This document shows positions 37,209-47,239 of a stretch of DNA of 64,000 bases, piece by piece; the stretch's first letter is position 1, and each line of letters starts with the position of its first letter. Where the stretch lies: the NCBI GenBank assembly GCA_001899305.1, contig MKWL01000023.1, forward strand, positions 62,001 through 126,000, in the 5' to 3' direction. The DNA comes from Thiobacillus sp. 0-1251. GTDB taxonomy: Bacteria > Pseudomonadota > Gammaproteobacteria > Burkholderiales > Thiobacillaceae. Below the pieces are notes generated by a model, which did not search any database, was not told the origin of the DNA, and worked only from the letters and a program-made list of their open reading frames with translations. The position numbers were made by a program, and so were the translations under genes.

Positions 37209-37988
37209 TTATTCTGCGCCTGCGGTCGAGTTGAACCCGGCGTCGACATAGGTGATTCCGCCTGTAATCCCCGATGCCAGATCGGATAGCAGGAAGGCTG
37301 CAGCATTGCCGACCTCTTCTATCGTCACGTTGCGGCGGAGGGGCGCATTCTGGGCGACGAGGTCGAGCTTCTCGCCGAAGTTGGCGATACCGCTGGCGGC
37401 CAGCGTCTTGATTGGACCGGCCGACACCGCGTTGACGCGGATACCCTTGGGCCCAAGGCTTTGCGCCATGTAGTACACGTTGGATTCCAGGCTGGCCTTG
37501 GCCAGGCCCATGACGTTGTAGTTGGGGACCGATCGGATCGCACCCAGATAGGACAGGGTCAGCAGCGCTGCCTTACGGCCTTCCATCATGGGCAAGGCTG
37601 CCTTGGCCAATGCGGCAAAGCTGTAGGAACTGATGTCGTGGGCAATGCGGAAGTTTTCCCGGGTGACAGCGGAAAGAAAGTCGCCGGCCAGGGCCTCCTT
37701 TGGCGCAAACGCGATCGAATGAACCAGGCCGTCGAAGCCGTCCCAGTGTTTGCCGAGTTCCGCGAACAGTGCGTCGATCTGCTCGTCGCTGCCGACGTCG
37801 CACGGAAACACCAGGCTGGAGCCGAATTCCTTGGCAAAATCGGTCACGCGATCCTTGATGCGATCACCTTGATAAGTGAAGGCCAGTTCGGCGCCTTCGC
37901 GTTTGCATGCCGAGGCGATACCGTAGGCGATGGAACGATTGGATATCACGCCGGTGATCAGCAAACGTTTTCCTGCAAGAAATCCCAT
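37209..37988 (-). CDS. fabI: Enoyl-[acyl-carrier-protein] reductase FabI
   Basis: 259 residues. NADH-dependent last step of each fatty-acid elongation cycle. Typical FabI segments are [35 protein letters not shown], and the active-site Tyr/Lys arrangement [20 protein letters not shown]. The ATG at 37988 is unambiguous. Monocistronic, transcribed toward ppiD and ended by the shared hairpin. A TATAAT at 38023-38018 on the minus strand may be its -10 box. Confidence 0.96.
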   Translation of the reverse strand: MGFLAGKRLLITGVISNRSIAYGIASACKREGAELAFTYQGDRIKDRVTDFAKEFGSSLVFPCDVGSDEQIDALFAELGKHWDGFDGLVHSIAFAPKEALAGDFLSAVTRENFRIAHDISSYSFAALAKAALPMMEGRKAALLTLSYLGAIRSVPNYNVMGLAKASLESNVYYMAQSLGPKGIRVNAVSAGPIKTLAASGIANFGEKLDLVAQNAPLRRNVTIEEVGNAAAFLLSDLASGITGGITYVDAGFNSTAGAE

Positions 37989-38062
37989 GATGGTCTCGAA
38001 GAGTTGAGTTGCTCCGGATTATAACGGCTGACGTTGACGGCGCGCTTGGGTACACTGGCGCC

Positions 38063-40219
38063 ATGGTGCGTATAGGGGCAATTTTATTGAGGATCAGCTT
38101 GCTGGGGATAGGCCTGCTGGCAGGCTGCTCCGACAGCTGGAACAATCCCTACCCCGACACCGATGCGCACGCCAATGTGTTGTACAGCGCGTTTTCCGAA
38201 CGTCCCAAACATCTCGATCCGGCCCGTTCTTACAGTTCGAACGAAGCCGAATTTACCGGGCAGATTTACGAATCGCCCCTGCAGTACCATTTCCTCAAGC
38301 GCCCGTATACGCTGATCCCGCTGACGGCCGAGGCCGTGCCCAAGCCGCGCTATTTCGACGCGGCTGGCCAGCCGCTTGCCGATGATGCACCCACCACAGC
38401 CATCGCCGAAAGCGTGTACGAGATCCGGATCCGTCCTGGCATCCGCTATCAGCCGCACCCGGCATTTGCACGGGATGCCACGGGCCGCTTTCTCTATCAT
38501 GCGTTGGACGTGGCCGCGCTGAAGGACAAGACGCAGATCAGCGACTTTCCACAGACAGGCACCCGCGAACTCGTTGCGGCCGACTATGTCTACCAGATCA
38601 AGCGGCTGGCGAATCCCCGCTTGAGTTCACCGATTTTTGGGCTGATGTCTGAACACATCGTTGGCCTGAAAGCGCTCGGCGATGCGTTGGAGAAGGCCTC
38701 CAGGGCGCATCCCGGCACGGAACTGAACTTGAATGATTTTCCGCTGGCGGGTGCGGAAGTGGTGGATCGTTATACGTATCGAATTCACATCAAGGGAAAA
38801 TACCCGCAGTTCATCTATTGGCTGGCGATGCCGTTTTTTGCGCCCGTTCCGTGGGAGGCCGACGCCTTCTACGCGCAGCCGGGTATGGCGGACAACAACC
38901 TGACCCTGGACTGGCAGCCGGTCGGGACTGGCCCCTACTACCTTTCCGAGAATGATCCCAACCGCCGCATGGTGTTGACGAAGAATCCCTACTATCACGG
39001 CGAAACCTATCCCGAGGACGGTGATGGGGCGGATCGCCAAGCGGGTCTGCTGGCGGACGCGGGTAAACCACTGCCGTTCGTGGACAAGGCTGTGTTCAGT
39101 CTGGAAAAGGAAACCATCCCTTACTGGAGCAAGTTTCTGCAGGGCTATTACGACAGTTCCGGCATCAGCTCGGACAGCTTCGACCAGGCCGTGCAGTTCT
39201 CGGCGGGGGGGGATCCGCGGTTGACCGACAGCATGCGCGAGAAGGGTATCCATCTCGTTACTGCGGTAGCGGCTTCGATCTGGTACGTGGGCTTCAACAT
39301 GCTCGATCCTGTGGTGGGCGGCCAGGGGGAGGATCGCCGCAAGCTGAGGCAGGCAATTTCCATCGCGTTCGACTACGACGAATTCATTTCCATTTTCCTG
39401 AACGGCCGCGGTATTCCGGCACAGGGGCCGATCCCACCCGGACTGTTCGGATACGTCGACGGCGTGGCAGGGCTGAATCCGTATGTGTACGAGGCGCATG
39501 GCGGCAAGATCGTGAGGCATCCCATCGAGATGGCGAGAAAGCTGCTGGCCGAGGCGGGGTATCCCAATGGCCGCAACGCCAAAACCGGCGAGCCGCTGGT
39601 GCTCTACTTCGACACCATGGCAAGCGGCCCCGATACCAAGTCGCGGCTCGACTGGATGAAGAAGCAGCTCGACAAGCTCAATGTGCAGCTGGTCGTACGC
39701 GGCACCGATTACAACCGCTTCCAGGACAAGATGCGCAAGGGCAATGCCCAATTGTTCGAATGGGGCTGGAATGCCGATTACCCGGATCCGGAAAACTTTT
39801 TCTTCCTGCTGTATGGGCCGAACAAGAAAGTGGCCACCGGCGGCGAGAATGCAGCCAACTACGACAACCCTGAATTCAATCGCCTGTTCGAGCGCATGAA
39901 GGATATGGACAACGGCCCCGAGCGTCAGCAGGTGATCAATGCCATGCTCGAGATCGTGCGCCGCGATGCCCCTTGGATTTTTGCCTACTACCCCAAATCC
40001 TTCGGCTTGCGCCATGACTGGGTCCATAACGTCAAACCCAACCTGATGGCCAACAATACGCTCAAGTACCGGCGTATCGACCCGGATCTACGTGCCGCCC
40101 GGCGTGCAGAATGGAACCGTCCCGTGCTATGGCCGATCTTGTTGCTGGCCGGTAGCGTGATTGCCATCATCGCGCCGGCAGTGGTCGCCTGGCGCCAGCG
40201 CGAGAGGACGACCGCCTGA
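38063..40219 (+). CDS. Oligopeptide-type ABC transporter substrate-binding lipoprotein with C-terminal membrane helix
   Basis: 718 residues from the ATG at 38063; earlier in-frame starts lack a signal. The lipoprotein signal ends in the lipobox LLAGC. The SBP_bac_5 domain fills the protein (DTDAHANVLYSAFSERPKHL near the start, AISIAFDYDEFISIFLNGRG and LFEWGWNADYPDPENFFFLL later). Two features are uncommon: length well above the usual ~530 residues, and a C-terminal helix (LWPILLLAGSVIAIIAPAVV) with a basic end. It shares a stop/start base with the first permease gene, so it belongs to a four-gene importer resembling YejABEF. Confidence 0.9.
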   Translation: MVRIGAILLRISLLGIGLLAGCSDSWNNPYPDTDAHANVLYSAFSERPKHLDPARSYSSNEAEFTGQIYESPLQYHFLKRPYTLIPLTAEAVPKPRYFDAAGQPLADDAPTTAIAESVYEIRIRPGIRYQPHPAFARDATGRFLYHALDVAALKDKTQISDFPQTGTRELVAADYVYQIKRLANPRLSSPIFGLMSEHIVGLKALGDALEKASRAHPGTELNLNDFPLAGAEVVDRYTYRIHIKGKYPQFIYWLAMPFFAPVPWEADAFYAQPGMADNNLTLDWQPVGTGPYYLSENDPNRRMVLTKNPYYHGETYPEDGDGADRQAGLLADAGKPLPFVDKAVFSLEKETIPYWSKFLQGYYDSSGISSDSFDQAVQFSAGGDPRLTDSMREKGIHLVTAVAASIWYVGFNMLDPVVGGQGEDRRKLRQAISIAFDYDEFISIFLNGRGIPAQGPIPPGLFGYVDGVAGLNPYVYEAHGGKIVRHPIEMARKLLAEAGYPNGRNAKTGEPLVLYFDTMASGPDTKSRLDWMKKQLDKLNVQLVVRGTDYNRFQDKMRKGNAQLFEWGWNADYPDPENFFFLLYGPNKKVATGGENAANYDNPEFNRLFERMKDMDNGPERQQVINAMLEIVRRDAPWIFAYYPKSFGLRHDWVHNVKPNLMANNTLKYRRIDPDLRAARRAEWNRPVLWPILLLAGSVIAIIAPAVVAWRQRERTTA

Positions 40220-41196
40220 TGTTCGCCTATGTCCTGCGCCGCTTGCTGTATGCCATTCCGATCCTGGTCGGCGTCAACCTGTTGACCTTCGCGCTGTTCT
40301 TCGTCGTCAATACGCCGGACGACATGGCGCGGCTGCAGCTCGGCGCCAAACACGTGACGCCGGAGGCGATCGAGCGCTGGAAAGTCGAACACGGCTACGA
40401 CAAACCGCTGCTGCTGAATACCCGGGCAACCGGTAGTGCACAGCTTACCGACACGCTCTTTTTCCAGCGCTCGGCTGCGATGTTCGCGTTCCAATTCGGC
40501 AAGGGCGACGACGGCCGTGACATCGGCAACGAAATCCAAACCCGCATGGGGCCAAGCCTGGCGATCGCGCTGCCGGTGTTCGTGATCGGCCTGCTGGTCA
40601 ACATCACCTTCGCCCTGCTGATGGTGTTCTTCCGCGCCACCTATCTCGACCTGTGGGGAGTGGTATTGTGCGTCGTCCTGATGTCGATCTCCGGACTGTT
40701 CTACATCATCGCCGGCCAGTATTTCATCGCCAAGCTGTGGAACCTGTTGCCGATTTCGGGCTATGCGGGGGGCATCCATGGCCTCAAGTTCATCCTCCTG
40801 CCCGTGTTGGTGAGCGTGGTGGCGGGGATCGGCAGCGGTTCGCGCTGGTATCGCACGATCTTTCTTGAGGAGATCGGCAAGGATTATGTGCGTACTGCGC
40901 GCGCCAAAGGCTTGTCCGAGATTCGGGTATTGTTCCGTCATGTGTTGAAGAACGGCATGATCCCCATCCTGACCGGTGCGGTGGTGGTGTTGCCACTGCT
41001 GTTCATGGGCAGCCTCATCACCGAATCCTTTTTCGGCATCCCGGGACTCGGCAGCTACACGATCGACGCGATCCAGGCCCAGGATTTCTCGGTGGTGCGC
41101 GCGATGGTGTTTCTGGGCTCCTTTCTCTATATCGTCGGCCTGATCCTTACCGACATTTCCTATTCGTGGGTGGATCCTCGGGTGCGGCTGCAATGA
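40219..41196 (+). CDS. ABC transporter permease (YejB/DppB type)
   Basis: 325 residues; N-terminus MFAYVLRRLLYAIPILVGVN is typical of DppB-like permeases. Six membrane helices and the coupling EAA-type loop in YVRTARAKGLSEIRVLFRHV, which contacts the ATPase. Forms a heterodimer with the next permease in the inner membrane. Starts at the last base of the upstream stop (TGATG) and overlaps the next gene as ATGA. Confidence 0.94.
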   Translation: MFAYVLRRLLYAIPILVGVNLLTFALFFVVNTPDDMARLQLGAKHVTPEAIERWKVEHGYDKPLLLNTRATGSAQLTDTLFFQRSAAMFAFQFGKGDDGRDIGNEIQTRMGPSLAIALPVFVIGLLVNITFALLMVFFRATYLDLWGVVLCVVLMSISGLFYIIAGQYFIAKLWNLLPISGYAGGIHGLKFILLPVLVSVVAGIGSGSRWYRTIFLEEIGKDYVRTARAKGLSEIRVLFRHVLKNGMIPILTGAVVVLPLLFMGSLITESFFGIPGLGSYTIDAIQAQDFSVVRAMVFLGSFLYIVGLILTDISYSWVDPRVRLQ

Positions 41197-42614
41197 GCCT
41201 GGTCACATCCCATTTCGTCCCTGTCCTGTTGTGGACCGATGCGCTCATTTTCATGCTGCTGATCGTATCGCTGGCAGCAGTGTGGTGGATCCGCCGTCAC
41301 GCGCACTTGCGCGCCCCGTGGGCGGCCGTGGCGAGGCGCCCCATGGCGATGGGTGCGGCGCTGGTGCTGGCCGTGTTCGTGGTCATCGGTCTGCTCGACT
41401 CGCTGCATTACCGCGAACGACTGGACGACAGCCCGCCAGACAGGCCGCAATATTCGGTCGAAGTGTTGTCTGTGTTCGACGCATTGGCAGGCAGATTGCG
41501 TACGCAGCAGGAAAAAACCTATTCCGCTCCGCTGGCGATGCACTTGTACGCCAAGGAGTTCACGGAGCGGGACGGCGCCACTGTTCGGGATTACCCGCGC
41601 CTGAAATATGGCGGTGCGCATCTGAAGCAGGCCGACGAGTATGTACCGGACATCGTCCGGCGCATACTCGTCGGCCTGTTGCAGGGCCTGGCGGGCAGTC
41701 TGTTGCTGTTCGGCCTGCTTGCGGCCTGGCAGGCGCGGCATGAGCGGATGAGGCTCGGGGGCTGGTTGTCTGCCTGGGCAACGGGTCACCTCGGCTGGCC
41801 TGGGCGGACAGTCGTGATCGTGTTGACGCTGATGCTGATACTGGGGGCGGTGATGGCCCGTCTGGCCGCAGGCTATCATGTCTTCGGTACCGACAAGGTC
41901 GGACAGGATGTGCTCTACATCAGCCTCAAGAGCATCCGCACCGGCCTGGTGATCGGCACCCTCACCACGCTGGTCACACTGCCGCTGGCGATCGTGCTGG
42001 GGATTGCGGCAGGGTATTTCCGGGGCTGGGTGGACGACGTCATCCAGTATGTCTACACCGTGCTGAATTCCATTCCAGGCGTGCTGCTGATCGCGGCAGC
42101 GGTACTCATCGTACAGGTTGCCATCGAGGCCCACCCCGATCTGTTCGACACCGCGGCAGCGCGCGCCGATGTTCGCCTGCTGGCCCTGTGCGTCATCATG
42201 GGTGTGACCAGCTGGACCAGCCTGGCGCGCCTGTTGCGCGGCGAATCACTCAAGCTCAGGACGCTCGATTATGTCGAGGCGGCACGGGCGTTCGGCGTAT
42301 CGCATGCACGCATCATCAGCCGCCACATTTTCCCCAACGTATTCCACCTCGTGCTGATCGCGATCGTACTGGACTTCTCGGGCCTGGTGCTGGCCGAGGC
42401 CGTGCTCTCCTATGTCGGTGTCGGTGTCGATCCTGCCATGTATAGCTGGGGCAACATGATCAACGGCGCGCGTCTCGAGTTGGCGCGCGAGCCTGTCGTC
42501 TGGTGGCAGTTGGGCGCGGCTTTCGTCTTCATGTTCACCTTGGTGCTGGCCGCCAACCTGTTTGCCGATGGCGTGCGCGATGCATTCGACCCGCGCCTGG
42601 AGGAACGGCGGTGA
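41193..42614 (+). CDS. ABC transporter permease with extended N-terminus (YejE/DppC type)
   Basis: 473 residues from the ATG at 41193. The conserved permease core lies in the C-terminal ~280 residues, with the coupling loop YVEAARAFGVSHARIISRHI and LAEAVLSYVGVGVDPAMYSW. The N-terminal ~190 residues hold extra membrane helices (one from about 10 to 28, another near 55-73) and a soluble loop, longer than in YejE. Overlaps the ATPase gene start (GTGA). Confidence 0.9.
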   Translation: MSLVTSHFVPVLLWTDALIFMLLIVSLAAVWWIRRHAHLRAPWAAVARRPMAMGAALVLAVFVVIGLLDSLHYRERLDDSPPDRPQYSVEVLSVFDALAGRLRTQQEKTYSAPLAMHLYAKEFTERDGATVRDYPRLKYGGAHLKQADEYVPDIVRRILVGLLQGLAGSLLLFGLLAAWQARHERMRLGGWLSAWATGHLGWPGRTVVIVLTLMLILGAVMARLAAGYHVFGTDKVGQDVLYISLKSIRTGLVIGTLTTLVTLPLAIVLGIAAGYFRGWVDDVIQYVYTVLNSIPGVLLIAAAVLIVQVAIEAHPDLFDTAAARADVRLLALCVIMGVTSWTSLARLLRGESLKLRTLDYVEAARAFGVSHARIISRHIFPNVFHLVLIAIVLDFSGLVLAEAVLSYVGVGVDPAMYSWGNMINGARLELAREPVVWWQLGAAFVFMFTLVLAANLFADGVRDAFDPRLEERR

Positions 42615-44575
42615 GCCCGCTGTTGCGCGTCGACAAGCTGGTCACCGGTATCGGTGCCGCGCGCGTGGTCGATGGCGTGTCGTTCGACGTTGCAGCGGGT
42701 GAAACCTACGCTTTGCTGGGCGAGTCTGGCTGCGGCAAATCGATGACCGCTCTGTCGCTGATGCGGCTGTTGCCGGATGGCGGGCGCATCCTGTCGGGTC
42801 ACGTGCAACTGGGTGAAACCGATGTACTGGCGCTGCCCGAGCGCGACATGCGACGCGTTCGCGGCGGGCGGATGGCGATGGTGTTTCAGGAGCCGATGCT
42901 GGCACTGAATCCCGTCATCAAGGTGGGCGATCAGATCGGCGAGGCGTTGTCCTTGCATCAGGACCTCGGCGGACAGGCTGCGCGCGACGCTGCGCGTGCA
43001 CTGCTCGATTCGGTGGGGGTGCCGGATGCGGCACGGCGGCTCGATAGCTACCCGTTCGAACTTTCGGGCGGGTTGCGCCAGCGGATGATGATCGCCATGG
43101 CGCTGGCGGGCGAGCCCAGCCTGCTCATTGCCGACGAGCCGACGACGGCATTGGACGTGACCATCCAGGCCCAGGTGCTCGACGTGTTGCGCAACTTGCG
43201 TGCGAAGCGCCGGATGGGCATGCTGCTGATCACGCATGACCTCGGCGTGGTGGCCGAGAACGCCGACCGCGTGGGCGTGATGTATGCCGGCGAATTGCTG
43301 GAGGAGGGTACGCGCGACGCCTTCTTCACGGCGCCGCAGCATCCCTACAGTCGCATGCTGTTCGAGGCCTTGCCGCGAACGGGCGATGCCGGGCGGTTGA
43401 CCACGATCGCCGGCCAAGTGCCCCGGCTTGACGCGCATTTACGCGGATGTCGGTTCGCACCGCGCTGTCCGTTTGCCATCGCACGTTGCCGCGTGGAGTC
43501 GCCCGGCTGGCAGGAATTGGATGGACAGCGGGTGCGCTGCCATCTGGCGGGCAGCTTGCCGGCGGGCAGCGTGCGCGAACGTGTCGCCCATCCCGTGGCG
43601 GAACATCCCCCGCAGCCGCTGCTGCAAGTGGAAGGGTTGAAGGTATTTTTCCCGATCCGGCGCGGCTTGATCCAGCGTACGGTGGGACACGTGCGCGCCG
43701 TCGATGACGTGGACCTGACGATCCAGGCCGGCCGGACGCTGGCACTGGTGGGTGAATCGGGCTGCGGCAAGACGACGGTGGGCAAGGCCTTGCTGCGGCT
43801 GATCGAGCCGACTGCGGGCACCATCATGCTGGGCGGCGAGACCATCACCGCGAAGAATGCACCCGCGCTGCGACGGCAGGCACAGATGGTATTCCAGGAT
43901 CCGTTCAGTTCGCTCAATCCGCGTATGCGGGTAGTGGACACCCTGCTCGAAGGCATGGACGCGCTGGGTGTGGGCGCACGCGGCGAACGACGCGGTGCCG
44001 TGGCTCGGCTGTTGAATCAGGTCGGCTTGCCGGACGATGCGGGCGGCCGTTATCCCCATGCATTCTCAGGCGGGCAGCGGCAGCGCATTGCGATCGCACG
44101 GGCGCTTGCCGTGTCGCCGCGGCTGGTGATCTGCGACGAGCCGACCAGTGCGCTCGACGTGTCGGTGCAGGCGCAGATACTGAATCTGCTGAAGGACCTG
44201 CAGGCCGATCTCGGCCTGGCCTATCTTTTCATCACGCACAATCTCGCCGTGGTGGAATATCTGGCGCACGATGTGGCGGTGATGTACCTCGGACGTATCG
44301 TCGAGCAAGGTCGGGCCGGTGCGGTGTTGCGCACGCCACGCCACCCTTATACGCAAGCGCTGGTCAGTGCGGTGCCGCGCATCGAGCCGCACACCGGGCA
44401 GACTATCGTTCGCCTGGCTGGCGACCAGCCTTCGCCGCTCAATCCGCCGGTCGGCTGCCATTTCCATCCGCGTTGTCCGCACGCCAGCGCCGTGTGCCGG
44501 CAAAGCTATCCGGCGCGAACCGATCTGGGCGGGGGGCATTGGGTGCGGTGCCACTGGGTGGCAGCGCAGGATTAA
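42611..44575 (+). CDS. Fused double ABC transporter ATPase (YejF type)
   Basis: 654 residues from a GTG that overlaps the permease stop; a frame start at 42503 lies inside the permease. Two complete nucleotide-binding domains in tandem: first Walker A GESGCGKS with LSGGLRQRM signature, second Walker A GESGCGKT with FSGGQRQRIAIARAL. Each is followed by the oligopeptide-transporter C-terminal segment with Cys (GCRFAPRCPFA and GCHFHPRCPHA). Energises import of peptides or similar solutes. Ligand specificity cannot be told. Confidence 0.94.
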   Translation: MSPLLRVDKLVTGIGAARVVDGVSFDVAAGETYALLGESGCGKSMTALSLMRLLPDGGRILSGHVQLGETDVLALPERDMRRVRGGRMAMVFQEPMLALNPVIKVGDQIGEALSLHQDLGGQAARDAARALLDSVGVPDAARRLDSYPFELSGGLRQRMMIAMALAGEPSLLIADEPTTALDVTIQAQVLDVLRNLRAKRRMGMLLITHDLGVVAENADRVGVMYAGELLEEGTRDAFFTAPQHPYSRMLFEALPRTGDAGRLTTIAGQVPRLDAHLRGCRFAPRCPFAIARCRVESPGWQELDGQRVRCHLAGSLPAGSVRERVAHPVAEHPPQPLLQVEGLKVFFPIRRGLIQRTVGHVRAVDDVDLTIQAGRTLALVGESGCGKTTVGKALLRLIEPTAGTIMLGGETITAKNAPALRRQAQMVFQDPFSSLNPRMRVVDTLLEGMDALGVGARGERRGAVARLLNQVGLPDDAGGRYPHAFSGGQRQRIAIARALAVSPRLVICDEPTSALDVSVQAQILNLLKDLQADLGLAYLFITHNLAVVEYLAHDVAVMYLGRIVEQGRAGAVLRTPRHPYTQALVSAVPRIEPHTGQTIVRLAGDQPSPLNPPVGCHFHPRCPHASAVCRQSYPARTDLGGGHWVRCHWVAAQD

Positions 44576-44598
44576 GCTTTCTGGAGACGGAGTATCAA

Positions 44599-44796
44599 TT
44601 GAGCAGCAGCAAACACAGTCGAAATTTCTGGCTTGGCAACGGCGTCCTGGCCGTGGCGATGCTTACCATGATGTTCATGGGGCCGCTCTCCAATGCGCTG
44701 GGCATCTGGGCCGCCGTGATGTGGATGGTGCTGGCTGCGATCGGGGTGGCGCTGTTGATGTCGGACAAGTCCGACGAACCGCCTGCATCGGACTGA
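44599..44796 (+). CDS. Small two-helix membrane protein of unknown function
   Basis: 65 residues if translation begins at the TTG at 44599, which has CGGAG six bases upstream. The in-frame start at 44473 would lie in the ATPase gene. Two hydrophobic helices (GNGVLAVAMLTMMFMGPL and ALGIWAAVMWMVLAAIGVAL) are followed by an acidic tail. I do not recognise the family. It could be a minor subunit of the importer or an independent gene. Confidence 0.6.
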   Translation: MSSSKHSRNFWLGNGVLAVAMLTMMFMGPLSNALGIWAAVMWMVLAAIGVALLMSDKSDEPPASD

Positions 44797-44807
44797 GCCG
44801 ACGGTTC

Positions 44808-46367
44808 TCAGGGAGCCCTGACGATGACTGTCTGACCCGCGCGGACCGTGCTGTGTTTCCTGAAAGCAGGATTCCACAGCCTGAAATCCGCCAGGCTGAT
44901 GTCGAAACGTCGGGCGATGGCGCTCAGGGTGTCGCCAGTCTGAACGATATACCGGCTCGGTATGGCAGGTTTCGCGATGCGGGTGGCAGGGTAGGCGACG
45001 GATTGGAGGGACGCCGTCATCTGGACCGGTTGCGCAGACGGCAGGCGCAGGGTCTGGCCGGCCGTGAGCCGGCCGTCAAGGCCGGGGTTGGCGTCGCCGA
45101 GTTCGGCGACGGTCAGACCGTAGTGGCGGGCAATGCTGTACAGGGTGTCGCCCCGCTGCACCACGATCTGGGTCGGATTGGATGCGACAGGCAAGGGACT
45201 ATCGACGCTTGCGGCTGCCGTGCCCCGTTTTCTGACCGGCACCAGAATGACCTGCTCGCGCACCAGTCTGCCGCGTTTCAGATGGAACTGGTTGTGCTCT
45301 TCGAGGCTGGCAAGACTGACGCCGAGGCGTCTGGCAATGGTCTCGGGACGTTCGCCTTTTTGCGCAGGGTAGGGCTGCCAGGAATCCCAGCTTCCGGTTT
45401 CCAGATTGCGCTGGAAGGTGTCGGTCTTGGCGACCGGCACCAGCAAGTTGACCGGTCCGGCCGAGCGGATGAGCTTGCGTGGGAAGGCCGCGTTCAACGC
45501 GGCGAATTCATCGCTGCTCATGCCCGCCAGTCGCGCAGCGGAGCGGATGTCCATGCTGGCGGAGGGAACGGTGACCTGCTTGAAATAGGGCTGGTTGGGC
45601 AGCGTGTCGATGGCGATGCCATAACGTGCGGGATTGCTGATCAGGTTCCTGATGGCAAGAAGTTTGGGGACATAATGCCGGGTCTCGCTGGGCAGCGGCA
45701 GGCTGGCGTAATTGGTTGGCAGACCTTGCTGGACATTCTTCTCGATGGCGCGGGCGACGCAACCTTCCCCGCAGTTGTACGCAGCGAGCGCCAGTTCCCA
45801 GTCGCCGAAATCGAGATAGAGCTTGCCCAGGTAATCGAGCGCGGCCTCGGTGGCGGCGGTGAAATCGCGGCGGCCGTCGTACCAGGTATCCTGCCTGAGC
45901 CCATAGAGCCGGCCGGTGGATGGAATGAACTGCCAGATGCCGGAGGCTGCGGAAGGTGATTCCGCCATGGGATTGAACGCACTTTCGACCATTGGCAGCA
46001 AGGCGATTTCCATCGGCATTGCACGGCGGTCGACTTCCTGGACGATATGGAACAGGTAGCGGCGGGACCGGTCGAGCATGCGGCGCACGTAATCCGGCCG
46101 TGCTGCGTACCAGGCTTCGTGATCGGCCACGAGCGGGTTGCGTGCCGCATCGTCGTCGATCTTGAACCCGCTGCGGATGCGCTGCCAGACGTCGTCCGGG
46201 CTGGCGGCTTCAGTGGAGGATACGTGATCGGAGGACGGGTCGTCGTCGGTATTGCTGTTCCACTCCAGTGTCTGGATGCCGGCGCCGGGTTCCGCCGCGT
46301 GCACTGGCAGGGAAGCGAACACCGCAAGGACGGCCAGACTGAGCAGATTTATTTTGAATTCGGCCAA
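44808..46367 (-). CDS. mltD: MltD-like lytic murein transglycosylase with two LysM domains
   Basis: 519 residues; the apparent start is TTG at 46367, leading to a signal peptide (INLLSLAVLAVFASLPVHA). The SLT domain has the catalytic Glu in PMVESAFNPMAESPSAASG then IWQFIPSTGRLYGL, and LALAAYNCGEGCV. Two LysM peptidoglycan-binding modules close the protein (VVQRGDTLYSIARHYGLTV and IVQTGDTLSAIARRFDISL). Cleaves glycan strands to give anhydromuropeptides. Downstream of gloB by 72 bases on the same strand. Confidence 0.9.
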   Translation of the reverse strand: MAEFKINLLSLAVLAVFASLPVHAAEPGAGIQTLEWNSNTDDDPSSDHVSSTEAASPDDVWQRIRSGFKIDDDAARNPLVADHEAWYAARPDYVRRMLDRSRRYLFHIVQEVDRRAMPMEIALLPMVESAFNPMAESPSAASGIWQFIPSTGRLYGLRQDTWYDGRRDFTAATEAALDYLGKLYLDFGDWELALAAYNCGEGCVARAIEKNVQQGLPTNYASLPLPSETRHYVPKLLAIRNLISNPARYGIAIDTLPNQPYFKQVTVPSASMDIRSAARLAGMSSDEFAALNAAFPRKLIRSAGPVNLLVPVAKTDTFQRNLETGSWDSWQPYPAQKGERPETIARRLGVSLASLEEHNQFHLKRGRLVREQVILVPVRKRGTAAASVDSPLPVASNPTQIVVQRGDTLYSIARHYGLTVAELGDANPGLDGRLTAGQTLRLPSAQPVQMTASLQSVAYPATRIAKPAIPSRYIVQTGDTLSAIARRFDISLADFRLWNPAFRKHSTVRAGQTVIVRAP

Positions 46368-46439
46368 TTAATTTGATTCCGGGCAAGTCGGTTTCCCGTA
46401 CTCAACAGGGCTCCATCGTAAGTGGCAGGATGGGGACGG

Positions 46440-47210
46440 TCAACCGTCCCACGCATCCTTGGCTGCCCGGATCGCGCCGAATACCTCGGCCGGCGTGGGG
46501 TGCGGTCGATCCAGATAGCGACTCGCGAAGGCCGTCATGTCAGGGTCGTGGAAACGCAGGAAGGGATTGGTGCGCTTCTCCAGCTGCAGGGTCGAAGGCA
46601 ACGTGGGCACATTGTGGGCGCGCAGGGCACGATCGGCACGCTCGCGTTCAAGCAGCGCCGGATTGGCGCCGTCGATGGTTTTGGCAAAGTCAATATTGCT
46701 CAGGGTGTATTCGTGCGCGCAGCAGACCCGGGTAGTATCGGGCAGCGCTAGAATGGCATCGAGGCTGGCAGCCATGATCGCGGGGCTGCCTTCGAACAGT
46801 TTCCCGCATCCGCATCCGAACACGGTGTCGCCGCAAAACAGGCTGTCGTGGCCGACATAGCTGATGTGGTCGAGCGTGTGGCCCGGGGTGGCCAGCACGT
46901 CGAAATGTAAAAACGGTTTGGCGATATCGACCGAATCGCCACCGTGCAGGACGTGGGTTACCGCCGGAATGCGCGGGTTGTCCGGCGCATAGACGGGGCA
47001 GTTATAGCGTTGACGCAGCAGGACGTTGCCGCCAGTATGGTCGCGATGATGATGGGTGATCAGAATGGCGGTCAGAGCGAGGTGGCGTGCATCGAGGTAG
47101 GCGATCAACGGAACGGGATCGCCCGGGTCGACAGCGACGGCATGATGGTCGTCGTGCCAGATCCAGATGTAATTGTCCTCGAACGCGGGCAGGGGAATGA
47201 GAGTCAACAT
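46440..47210 (-). CDS. gloB: Hydroxyacylglutathione hydrolase (glyoxalase II)
   Basis: 256 residues, metallo-beta-lactamase fold. The double metal-binding motif is ILITHHHRDHTGGN, with further ligands in ATPGHTLDHISY, FCGDTVFGCGCGK and CCAHEYTLSN. Hydrolyses S-D-lactoylglutathione in methylglyoxal detoxification. The C-terminal HxxxK-type substrate region (NPFLRFHDPD) is present. Divergent from the methyltransferase gene with only 29 bases between the start codons. Confidence 0.95.
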   Translation of the reverse strand: MLTLIPLPAFEDNYIWIWHDDHHAVAVDPGDPVPLIAYLDARHLALTAILITHHHRDHTGGNVLLRQRYNCPVYAPDNPRIPAVTHVLHGGDSVDIAKPFLHFDVLATPGHTLDHISYVGHDSLFCGDTVFGCGCGKLFEGSPAIMAASLDAILALPDTTRVCCAHEYTLSNIDFAKTIDGANPALLERERADRALRAHNVPTLPSTLQLEKRTNPFLRFHDPDMTAFASRYLDRPHPTPAEVFGAIRAAKDAWDG

Positions 47211-47239
47211 GATGGGGCAACCTGGCGGGAGAAACGACT

